The translations under genes and the position numbers were made by a program. A stretch of 64,000 nt of DNA, taken from Lentinula raphanica. Lineage: Eukaryota > Basidiomycota > Agaricomycetes > Agaricales > Omphalotaceae. The notes beneath the pieces were generated by a model. The model was given only the letters and a program-made list of their open reading frames with translations. It did no database searches and was not told the origin of the DNA. The first letter of the stretch is position 1, and every line of letters starts with the position of its first letter. Below are positions 10,491-21,800 of this stretch, one piece after another. Location of the stretch: the NCBI GenBank assembly GCA_027919835.1, contig JANVFP010000003.1, forward strand, positions 1,550,001 to 1,614,000. Direction: 5' to 3'.

Positions 10491-13400
10491 ATGACCGAAT
10501 TGACCCGGCTTGCACGACCAACGCAAGCCTCGATTGGCGCTTCTTCAACACCGAAGGAATGCCATGCTGAGGGTCTCAAAGTTAGTCTTTTGCTCTGTAT
10601 ACAACGCTGCAAGTAACGCGTCGCAATAGTATCCCTCATTCCGTCAAGTGAACAAGGAATCTCGTGTCTTGCTTTCACCGCAGTACTTGAGCACAGATCA
10701 GAACTATGTTTATCGGTACTTTGTCGTTTCAAATAAGAAAGGCTGGTTCGCTGCGATACAAAACAATGCGGGAACTTTTGGTGCGCACTGTTATTCGAAC
10801 TCAGTTTTTTTTCTGTTAAGTTGATAACTATTTCAAGGCGCGGTATTGTCTCCTCTGAGTGAGCTGAGGAAAGCAATGAAAGAAGCTACCGGTGGCCCTG
10901 CTGCCTTTCCGTTCCAACGTACCCTTTCCTTCTCCACCTCCGAACCAAATATCCTGGCATTCTCATGTAACGATTCACGGCTCGTTGTTGGATTCAAATC
11001 TGGCCAAGTAATTGCCTACGATACATCCACTATATTTACGCCAGGATCTAACGACATACCGCCATTGAATATCTTTCAATCATCTCAACACCCCATCCTC
11101 GATATCATCCCGAATCCCAACGATGAAGACCCGAGTCTTTCGAACCTTCTGGCAGTTGTCCGTACCGATGGGACGGTGCAGCTGCTCAACTCGAGCTTAG
11201 AACCTCAAGGAGGATGGGTGGCGGAGGACGCTGACTCCACTCCTGTCGCTGGTGCGTGACATATCTTGGCGACTCAATCAAGAGAACTGATATATTCTTC
11301 ATAGCCTCATGGTCACCTAAGGGCAAACAACTAGCTATTGGGTTACGCCAAGGGGATATTTTGACATTCACGTTAGAAAGCAGAACTTCGCCTCAACGAC
11401 ATATTCCTCCTACCGCGCAGGGTACGCTTGTGTCTCTCCAATGGCTAGCGCCCGGCCACACCTTCCGTACAACTTACGCAGGTTCTGAAACCGTTCATCA
11501 TATCGTCTGCTCCGCGAATCGGACAACTCCCGCTGTCTGGACACGTTTGGAGTATCCTTTCCAGCTTCCAGACAGAAATCGACTGCAATCCTATGCCGCA
11601 GTCATACCCAGGTGGGATGACCAGGCTGATGATAGACTCGTGATTCTCGTCGGTGATATGTCCTGTACCGACCTCGAAATCATAGGGAACATAGGAAACG
11701 AGTGGTATCAACAGTCGCAGGAGAATCCTTTGTCTATTCCATTAGATAAGGACTCGGAAGAGACGGTCCTCCTGTCCTTACAAGTCGATTTTACAGACTC
11801 GGATCCATCCGAAGGTGGCCATCCAATTGTTTACGCATATCTCAATGATGGCACATTACAAGGCTGGTATGTTGACCATCCTGAAAAAAAGAGTTATACA
11901 GGTATAGTCGGCAATGTCGCAAATGTACCAACCTCAACACCAGCATTTGCTCAACCGTCACAACCGGCTTTCGGCACCCAACCCTCTTCGTTTGGCCAGT
12001 CTTCTACGTTCGGGAACGCACAAGCGTCCTCGTCTTTCGTTCAAATCCCTGCTTCATCAGGCTTTGGACAACCATCTTTCGGTCAAGCTAGTTTTGGTCA
12101 GCCTGTGTCCTCATCTACGTCAAATGTAGGGTCATCAAACACAAGTGGAGGATTTGCAAGCTTCGCCTCCAATTCTGCCAGTCCTTTTGGCACCGGAAGC
12201 CTTGCACAATCTATCTCTCCGAGTTCATCATCTTTTGGTGGTGACATTGAAGTCGAGGCCCCTCCGATCGCTCGGGATGCTTCAATGTCTGATTCCACAC
12301 CAGCCTTTGGAGGTCTGTCCCTCGGAGATTCAGACGAAAGCAACAAACCGAAATCAACCTTTGGAGGCGCAAGTAGTATGTTCGGAACTCCAAGTCCGCT
12401 GCCATTACCTCCAGATCACCCAGCCAACAAACCGGCACAAACATCTGCGTTCGCTTCCGGTGCGGGAAGCTCAATAAAACCTGCAACAGGTTTTGGTGCT
12501 TTTGGTGGAAGCAGTGGCGGCTTTGGTGCCTTTGGAAATACTGGCAACTTCACTGGGGGCGCCTTCAGTTCACAACCAGCCACTGCTTTCGCATCAAATA
12601 ATGAACAACCCAAGTCGGGAGCTGTGTTCGGGCAGTCAAGTTTTGGGCAACCATCCTTCGGACAGTCTTCATTTGGAAAGCCGAGCTTCGGACAACCTGC
12701 GTTTGGGCAATCAAGTTTTGGGACAAAGGCGGCGGATACAAACCCATCTTCCGGAGGTTTCGGAGCGTTTGCACAAACACCGACTTCCTTCATCAGTACT
12801 GCAGCCTCAACTCCTAAGGCTTCAGAAGGAGGGTTTTCTGCTTTTGCCGGAACACCGACATCGTTTGGCTCTGCACCCTCTAGCGGGAAGACTGTCTTTG
12901 GTGGTTCTCCCGCGCCAGCAGCGGAGGAGAAGAAAGCTGATGCGTTCGCTGGATTTGCGTCCAAGGGACCGTCACCTTTTGGGCAATCCGGAAACAGTAC
13001 TGTCTCTTCATCATCTTCAGGTGGCGCTTTTGGAAATTTTGTGTCCAACGGTCCTTCTGTATTTGGGCAGCCAGCGTCTACAAGTGGAGGAGGTGCCTTT
13101 GGAGGAACGCAGACGGCATCGCCTAGTCCTTTCGGGCAAACAGGCTCAGGTGGCGCATTTGGTGCGTTCAAGTCTGAAACACCTAGTGTTTTTGGACAAC
13201 AATCCGCTTCGCCCGAAAATGCATCTGGCAAGTCCTCAGAGGCTGTCTCTTTGATGGAAAGTCCAGATAAGGAGAGACCAGCCACTCCAATAAAATCTGA
13301 ACCCCCTTCACCCACTAGTCCATCCTCCCCTCAATCAGATACTGCCTCGCCCCAAATTGGCTCTTCTCCTGTCAAACCCTTCGAGACTTCTAGCAGCACT

Positions 13401-16400
13401 CCGAAGTCGTCTTCGATTCTCAAACCAGCTGCTGGGTTTGGTGCGTTTGGAAATACGTTGTCTGGGTCTTCTCCTTTCCTGAAAACGAAGACGGAGAACG
13501 ACAAGCCTCTAGTTTCAGCATTTGGTAGCTTGGGTTCAACTCAACCGACAATTCCTTCGCACACTCAATCTTCATCCCCTGGTCCTACTTTCGGGGCCAC
13601 ATCCCAGCTTGGTTTCGGTTTTGGTTTGAAACCAGCTGTATCGACACCCTCTTCGTCCGCAGTGAATACCCCGACAACATCAACAGGCGCGTTCAGTGCT
13701 TTCAGCGGAACTGCCTCTCCGTTCGCCGCAGTGACGAGCTCCACTAAATCCTTCGGTGATCTGCTGAAAGAGGGTAAATCTACAACAACTGAAGTGACTC
13801 CCCAACCGCCTGGGAAATTAACGACGCCTCCGGCATCGCCATCACCATCGGCAGCCATTAATGATAGTGTCACAGAAAGGGACGAGACACCTGCCAACAA
13901 AGATACAGAGCAAGTAAAAGCGGTGGAAGAACTACCCAAGGAAGAATCCATTTCGTCAATGAGCAGTTCTTTCGTTGAAGTTACCGAAGTGGATGAAAAT
14001 GAAGAGGATGGCCACGATGAAATACCTGGATCAGAGCACGGAGACGACGACGATGTCGATGGTTTCTTATCAGGCTCACAATCCGAAGAGGAGCATTCGG
14101 AAGAGGGCGAATATGAGGAGGTCGGGGAAAGGGATTACTCAGAAGAAGCTTCTCCTTCACCATCGCCAGAGCCTACAGAGATACCTCTCCCGCCCTCTCG
14201 ATCTCGTTCCAGTACACCCCTTGCCGAAACTCCCCGGAGTGACTCTTCCTCTCCTTCACCGTCACCCTTGTCTTCCGAAGACACCGAGTCGTCTCGTCTT
14301 TCGACCATTCGCGAAGAAAGTACCACGCCACCTGGATCACCCACTAAACCACAAACCGGAACTTCTTCTACTATCGTCTCTCCAGCTCCTGTCAGCGCTC
14401 CTCTGATGACACTAGGGATCGGAAGGCCCAGCACTCGCCCCACGAGGAGTTCTCCTCTTGCGAATAAACCTCTGACCGGGATTGACGAAAATGAAGAACA
14501 AGAAGACAAGCCGAAATCAACGCCAGCTCTTAAGCCACGTCCTGCTTCTCCGAAAACTCCATTTGGTGTTATGCCTTCAAAGTCCAGATCGACTTCTCCT
14601 GAAGATTCCAAGTTGAGTGAAGGAAAGAGACCTAAGACTCCTCCACTTCTTTCCAACTTCTTCGGTACTACGAGTACGCCATCTACGCCTAAACCTGCCG
14701 CTGCCAGTTTACCCTCTCCTGCAACGCCAGTGCAGTCCTCGTCTGACCAAGACACACCAGCTCTTGGACCCTCTGGACCCTCTTCTTCTTCGACTACCAG
14801 CTTGTTTGGCAAGCCTTTCTCCCTTCAACCCGCCGCCAGCGCGGTCAATTCAGCTCTTCCGAAGATCGGTAGCGTGTTCTCACCTCCTCCTCCAGGATTC
14901 TTCAGCAACACAAACTCGAAGACAGACCCTCGTGGAGGTTTTCAAACCTCGAGCCCCGTTCCTACTGTCTCTCAGCTCATGACTCCTTCGACAGGAATGC
15001 CCAGGCCTCCATCATCGTTTCCTTCACCCTTCTCTTCACCTCAGCTGTCAGGACCTTCCACCCCAGGTGCAATAACCCCACCCATACAACCTTCTAGTGT
15101 AGCACCAGCTTTGCCTCCTATGGAAGATGGTATGCAGAAAGAGTGCGTCCTGTTGGTGGAACTGATGCATTCAGAGTTAGAACGTGTAAGTCATTTCCCC
15201 TGGCCCTGCTACATCGTGTGCTCATTCGTTGTTTGCCCTGTAGCTTCGTGTACGTGCTGGAGTGGTCGCAAAAAAGCGAGAGATGTTGTCGAAGTCAGCG
15301 GGTGGTTCTCATCGGAAAGAAGACTTGGGCAGTCCTGACAAATGGGCCCCGTGTGATGCGGTTCAGTTTGGTGCCGTGATGAGACAATTTGAGCAAGATA
15401 TATCCGAGCTGAAGGCATCCACGGAAAAACAGAATGAAGACATACGGGGTATCAGGAAAAGTATGATCAAAGGCAAGTGCTTTATTTGTCACCCTGGGTC
15501 CAGCAACACATCTGAAAATACTTGCAGCCGGTACACGGAGAGAGGAAATCGCACGTTTCAACAAAGCCAAAAGCGATAATGAATTCTTGAAAATGCTCAA
15601 GTCGAGGACACTTGGTCCGGAGCATCTTGAGAATCAAACACAGCTACGACGGAATATTCGAGTACGTGTGTTCTTGTTGACTTTGTGACCTGGATTGACC
15701 ACTTCTGTATACAGACGATGCGTACTAAAGTGGAACAACTGGAAGACCAACTCCGCGCTCACAAGAAAAGGCTGAGCGAAGTGAATTCTGGGCGGCCTAC
15801 TCTAAGGTGAGGTTTTCTAATTTCGCACTAGAGTCTCTTTGTCTCACCTACATTTTGCAGGCCTCCGTCGTTAGATACCATCCATCGCACGTATCGCAAT
15901 ATCGATATAGCATTGCAGCAACAAGGAGACGAGGTGGCGCAGTTGAATGCAAGATTGCACAAGCTGGACCTCAATGTGCCCACACGTAACTCACTGACTG
16001 CTCGAGATCCCCGACTACCTTCATTCTCGCCTCACTCGCGACCTTCTATCATTACCCCAGACGTTGCAGTCACTACCGCAGCAGCTCTGAACGCTGAGCG
16101 CTCAGCCCACAAGCTTAGAACAATGCTTCTTAAAGCCAGGCAAGAGCCTCTTCTCAACACCAAAGCAAGAGAAGCTGTCGAAGGTGGAAAGAAAGTTCCG
16201 CTGGCTTTTGCCACACCAAAATCATCTACGGTCCCTCCGCTGAGTTCAGGCGGAATATCATTCAATACACCCATAATGCGGGGTCCACTCTTTGGCGATG
16301 TTGGATCAACTCCTGCAGAGACAGGGAGATGGGACACATTGTCGTTCCCAGAAGATAACTTTCATCCCTCTACCCCGTTGTCTTCCGGGGGACGAAGAGG

Positions 16401-16686
16401 TTTACCGATACAACGGAAACATGGAACTGCACCTTCAGTGAAGAAAAGTCCTGCTCCAGCCTCACCCGAAATGGGAGGACCATCCAAGGCTTCGGCTCCT
16501 GTGGCAGCTTTTGACTGGGGACCACTTCCGACATTTAACAAGCCATCGACAGGATTGCCTGGATTTGAAAATGTGGTGTCGAAGTCCCCAGCATCGTCTT
16601 CTCCGGCCCCTCAAAGTGGCGGAAACAGATTTGGCATGAGCCCTTCACCATCTTCAAACTCGTTCTTCAGTGTTACTGGGAAATGA
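10491..16686 (+). CDS. NUP159: FG nucleoporin NUP159/NUP214
   Basis: Cytoplasmic-face nuclear pore protein needed for mRNA export. Exons 10491-10580, 10630-10780, 10838-11251, 11305-15185, 15244-15472, 15528-15661, 15715-15806 and 15861-16686 sum to 1938 aa in frame. The first ~450 residues form the N-terminal beta-propeller (for example YFVVSNKKGWFAA, LVVGFKSGQVIAYD, SWSPKGKQLAIGLRQGDI). Next comes a long Ser/Thr/Pro-rich region with many FG dipeptides, densest at 11960-13200, then an acidic Glu/Asp stretch (about 13900-14130). Predicted coiled-coil segments follow (QFEQDISELKAST, QLEDQLRAHKKRLSE), the anchor to the pore subcomplex, and a Pro/Ser/FG tail. The intron 15473-15527 has a GC donor. 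Start at 10491 is inferred: upstream exons restore EGLKYPSFRQVNKESRVLLSP. Large antisense open frames over this gene are codon-bias shadows. Confidence 0.92.
12624..12723 (+). repeat. Tandem FG-repeat block inside NUP159
   Basis: Imperfect tandem units encoding S-F-G-Q/K-P/S, seven in a row. Codons vary between TTT/TTC and GGG/GGA, so the array is old and held by selection on protein rather than recently expanded. A shorter block of the same unit lies at about 12061-12105. Confidence 0.85.
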
Positions 16687-17298
16687 TACTGTGCACGGCG
16701 GGTGTATGAGATGTATTTGTAGGTTTATGTACTACGGCCGCGTTTATGCAACATATCATTGAGCGTTAAACCGCTATCACACAGTGTGTATAAATCATTA
16801 GTAGACTAGAGTAGACTGTAGGAGTCTCGAAGTCGGTGGTACTTAGTCACTGTCAGTGAGCGGTCCTGGATTGGGAGGAGGGTGCCGGAGATAACTTACC
16901 TAAGCTCCATGCAAAAAGAAATTTCACCAAGTCCGACCAACCTTCGACTTGCTACATAACAGCGTCATCAATGGGAGACGAGCCATATGCTGAAGCACAA
17001 TTCATCTTGGTGATTTCAGTCAACTCTGCAGCTGTACCAGGCTGTACCACCTTCCTTCCTTACACCGTGGCCGTGGCCCGTCATCGCGCAGCCGACATAT
17101 ACCTACAGCCCCTCCGACGGACGTAGGGCACTGGGATGCTCTCAATTCCATCTCAATCTACACCGTTCTGCAACGCAACACTCTGCGACCTGCTATCTTA
17201 CTGTCACTGTTCAATATCTATCGGCTCCTCGAACGCCCTCGAACGGTAGATTTGCTGGCCAAATCTGAACCTCGTTTTACCTCATCCCGAATCGAAAC
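16687..17298. other. Intergenic
   Basis: About 610 bp between NUP159 and the secreted-protein gene, both on the plus strand. A short direct repeat (GTAGACTAGAGTAGACTGTAG) lies near 16801. Pyrimidine-rich sequence just upstream of 17299 suits a promoter. Nothing else is recognised. Confidence 0.4.
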
Positions 17299-18354
17299 AT
17301 GCTACTGCCATCCCTACCATTGAAGATAACTCTGTCATTTCTACACAGTTTATTCATTGCTAGTTGTCTGCTCAGAGTTGCTGTGGCCGCTGCCCCAACA
17401 GGTCAAAACCTCGCACAGGCCGCTGCTTCAACAAGAGATGAACTTCCAGAGTCTCTCGAAGAAGGTAAGAGCTCGCCGGCAAACCTCCTTAGAACACATA
17501 CTAACCCAACATCGGCTAGGAATCAGAGATATTTCTAGTGGAGTATGCCGACGGGAAAGCCTCTTTGCGCGTTGGCGATACAATCTTCTGCTCAGTGGAA
17601 CCAGGAGGCTCTGTGACCATGAGAGAAACTTACATTGGGATAGCTCGCTTCAAGAATTCCACCACGAGAAAAGACGATCTTGAAATGATACGAACGCTCG
17701 CAGAGACAGGACATGCTAGTGGGTTCGCAACAACGTTGAACAATTGGCCTACCATTGGTGGACCAAGAAAGCTTGATCCACAGATGGACGAAATCGTAGG
17801 CTGTTGGAGACATATTGACTGGGTCATGTACTTTATGTTTACGCAACCCTCCGGAACTTCCAAACGCAAATCCAAGCATGTTATTGCCGAACCCGCACTG
17901 AAAGTATGGAAGGAGATGAAGACGAAGAAGTTCCGAGAGTTGTTTGGGGTTCAGACTGCCACCACTGGGAATGATGATGAAAATGCAAAGGACGACGAAT
18001 TTTCCTCTGGACCTACTGATGTTGGCGAGTTCAAGAATTATCTACAGAACACTCGTGAAGTCCTCAATTCCGATTACAGACATCTTTCTGTATGAAATTT
18101 TCGACAAAAAAGGCAGGGTTACCGGGACAGTTATGCTAGCCATTGGTCCAAAACCCGAAACTTTCGGCTGGAAGGCAGATCTTCAGGTGTATCGGGACAA
18201 GGGATGGTCCAAACCGCAGACGACCCTGATTGGTCAGGCCAAGTTTCCGAATGGAAGCGTACAAGTCAAAGGAGTTGACGAGGAAGAGGACAGACCGGGC
18301 TCGCAAGAAAGATTCGATGGAGAAGGTAGATACTCAGCGGCGCTCTGTGCTTGA
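17299..18354 (+). CDS. Secreted protein of unknown function, with apparent frame break
   Basis: I do not recognise this protein. It begins with a signal peptide (MLLPSLPLKITLSFLHSLFI followed by a second hydrophobic stretch and AAAPTG). One intron (about 17465-17519) joins it to a conserved-looking body: EIFLVEYADGKASLRVGDTI, ETYIGIARFKN, GCWRHIDWVMYFMFTQPSG, KVWKEMKTKKFRELFG. That frame stops at 18095 after HLSV. The neighbouring frame, open from before 18079 to 18354, reads LYEIFDKKGRVTGTVMLAIG and ADLQVYRDKGWSKPQT, which looks coding, so the gene probably continues across a frame change near 18055-18079. The 25-nt segment there starts GT and ends AG, but is far shorter than other introns in the window. 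An indel, sequence error or very small intron are the options. The end at 18354 is provisional. Confidence 0.6.
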
Positions 18355-18821
18355 GCGTTAGCCAACATTCTGTCCTATAATGGTGAGTGGGCCTTCAAGC
18401 TGCTTCAAGCTTCAGCTTCAAATGTTAATCTCGTCTGTCGTGAAGATGCTAATATGACTTCGCAAAAGTGATAGGATTACCTGGAGTCCAATTCTATAAC
18501 GTTGCTCGCGTATGCTTGGCCTATGATGCACACGCATCTGACATACATGTGTCTACCTCTGAGTTCCCATTTTCCAATCTGTTTTCATGTACTTAACCGT
18601 TATTTATGGAGAAATCCTCAAGCTCTTAGTTTTCATTGACGAGTCGACCATTATTTACATATGGGTCCGTGATACATATCCTGCAATTTCTTGAACACTT
18701 GCATGGCGGATCGCTGTATGGTCGCTGTACATAGTAGGCAAAGATCAACTGCTCAATCAAATTGAATGCCGCGGGCAAAAAAAACATGCAAGCGCCATGA
18801 CACGTCTCTGAGCGCCAAACA
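18355..18821. other. Intergenic
   Basis: About 470 bp between the secreted-protein gene and GEA1, same strand. It contains a palindromic-looking run of AGCTTCAAGCTTCAGCTTCAA near 18400. No gene is supported. Confidence 0.35.
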
Positions 18822-21800
18822 ATGAGCTCTTCTACAACCACCACTAAATCGCGTCAGAACGTGTCCCAGAAACATGTTCTCTACGCTGAAATCCTCTCTG
18901 TCACCTCTGCCATGCGCAAAAACTCGCGTTGGGCTTCATCAACAAACTTTGTCACTAGTAATCGTTCATCCGCCTTAGGGAGCAATCTCGGATTGCGGAT
19001 ATCTAGTCCCTCTTTCAATGCCCGGACTAACTCAAGGACAAATCGAGAGGCTGAGCTTATGGCTGGCTTTCAAGAGCTGAAGAGGACTGCGAGGGATGCC
19101 GGAGGTACGCAACAAACTCGTATAGCAATCAATCGATTCCTCAATAGTTCTCAGAAATATCAACCCTTCCATTACCCACCATACTATCTCCTTTCTTCGA
19201 GATTATACGCTCTCCCTTATCAACGGGTCCCATTACCTCCGCTGCCCTTTCCTCTCTTCACAACTTCTTCGTATGCGGAATCATCTCGACCAAGTCGAAC
19301 ACTCTCGATCTCGCTCTCATAGAGCTCAGTACCACCGTTGCACGTTGCAAATTCGAACCAAGTGATTCTTCTGGAGATGAAGTAGTACTTCTCAAAATCC
19401 TCACTGTCATATACGACTGCTTGTGTGCCTATGACGTTGGAAATGTACTAGGAGATGTAGAAGTCTGTGAAATGCTCGAGACGGTTCTAACTACGTGTTG
19501 TCAGATGCGGCTGAGTGGTGAGCCTCATCGTTAACTCTGTTATCAATCTTTCCTGAACTTGATTCATAGAAATACTTCGAAGGTCCGCGGAAAACACTAT
19601 GCACGCTCTCGTCAGGACTGTTTTCTCCAGACTACATTCCATAGACCCTGAAACGGAAGAGGCCAAATTAGTGGTAGATGATGAAGAAGCTGAGATCAAG
19701 ATGAGCGTCTCGAGCACCCAGATAATACATGAAAACGGCGACGCAGAACTACAACAGGAAGCCATGCCTGAAGATGAAGAGGCCGACGGAGCACAGGTAG
19801 GTACGCCTGTATCTGCAGTCGTACCCAGAACACAGTGTGCGTTATGTCTTCCCATCTCTGCTTCACCCAACCGATTTCCTTTTGGTAGTCAGCTTGCCTT
19901 CAATACTGGAGCTTCTTCGAGTGCTAGTGAACGTCCTTGATCCAAACGATCAGCAACACACCGACTCGACGCGTCTCGTTGTCCTCGGAATACTCAACGC
20001 TGCTTTCGAGGAAGCGGGGCCTCGGATAGGCGATTTCCCGTCACTAAAGGCGCTCATACTTGACCCTGCATGCAAGTATCTGTTCCAGTTGGCTCGTTCC
20101 GAAAACCTAGCAGTCCTTCACGCGTCATTACGCACTATATCCACAATGTTTGACACAATGCGCGAACACCTCAAACTACAGCAGGAATTGTTCCTAGCAT
20201 TCACCATCGATAGGCTCGCACCGCCGCCTGCCGCAAATGCAAAAGGAGCACTCTCGAAGAAGACAGGTGCCATAGACTCACCTCGGCCTGGTACACCTAC
20301 CCTGAGTCACATGGAGCCCGAAAAAGATAGCGAGAACGGAAGCGCGACGCCGACCCGTATCCTCGTCGCTCCTGCGCGAGGAGAGACGCGGAATCTTGTT
20401 CTGGAAACTCTCACCCAGATCTCACGACATCCAAGCTTCATGGTCGATCTCTACACGAACTATGATTGTGACATCAACTGTGAAAATTTGTTCGAAAGGC
20501 TCATCGACTTTTTGACAAAGGTATGCTTTGCTCTTTCCTGTTCATGTGTTGTTGGTCATCAGATCCCAGTCAGTCTACCCTGCGCATTATCCAGCCGGAC
20601 TGGATGCTCAACAACGGAATGCACAATATCTGTGCTTGGATTTGCTTCTGGCCTTTGTTAATGACATGGCCAAAAGAGCGGAGGGAGTGCGTCATTTCTA
20701 TTCCATCTATACCAAGAGAGGCGTTGACAATCCACAGGTATATCAAGAATGGCCTCCAGTGCGTTGGTCTGTCTTATTCTTTTGTCACATAACTCACCGC
20801 AGTTGTATTAGAATTGCCCGCCTCCCGAGTCACTTATCCAAACCAAGTCCCAAAAAAAGCTCATTCTAACCGGAGCTTCACGATTTAATACCAAACCCAA
20901 GACCGGACTTGCTTTCTTGGAGGAGAATGGGCTCATCTATGCAGACCTCTCTGATGATGTCGATAAACCACTCAGCTTGGCAAGATTCTTGAAGAGTTGT
21001 AGTCGTCTAGATAAACGTCTATTGGGCGATTTTATTTCGAGACCAGACAATCTCGATGTGCTCAAAGCCTTCATTGGCTTATTCAACTTCAAAGACGTAA
21101 GTTCTCTCTCTGTCTGTTGTTGGTCGTGCCACCCACTCATTCGATCCAGAAACCCATTGCTGAAGCTATGCGGGAGTTACTTGAAAGCTTTCGTCTTCCT
21201 GGAGAATCCCAACAAATCGCACGGATCACTGAAACCTTTGCCTCGAAATACTTTGCTGCCGAACCAGGTGTGTTGAGGCTATGTTAGCCTATTTCCGAGG
21301 ACTAATCGAAACCAGCTGAGATCAAGAGCGAGGATGCGGTTTACGTCCTGGCCTATTCGGTTATTATGCTAAATACTGACCTGCATAATCCTCAAGTCAG
21401 AGTACGTCTGATTTCTTTGGACTTAGAGTATACTATCTGACGTCTGTCCAGAAACGCATGTCGTTCGAGGAGTATCAGAAGAATTTACGAGGTGTCAACG
21501 ATGGAAGTGATTTTTCGCCTGAATTTCTGGTGCGTTTTTTCATGCATGCCAATGTGTGACTGTGTTGACTGATGTTGATCTTCAGCAAGAGATTTATGAC
21601 TCGATACGAAAACGCGAGATCGTTATGCCCGAAGAACACACAGGATCATTAGGTTTCGAGTATGCATGGAAAGAATTGCTTACTCGGTCACGACAAGCAG
21701 GTTCGTTCTTCGGCATCCAGCTTTGAACATGAACTCATCTTGACACTAGGTCCTCTCGTGATATGCAACACACCTCTATTCGACGTCGATATGTTCAAGT

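Noticed and set aside
10241..10876. 211-codon minus-strand open frame
   Set aside because: It covers the last ZUP1 exon and the first NUP159 exons, which encode recognisable conserved protein on the plus strand.
12416..13315. 299-codon minus-strand open frame over the NUP159 FG region
   Set aside because: It is the antisense of the FG/Ser-rich repeats; its Pro/Ala/Asp-rich product mirrors the sense codons and has no domain. Similar shadows occur at 14135-14812 (minus) and 12493-13254 (plus).
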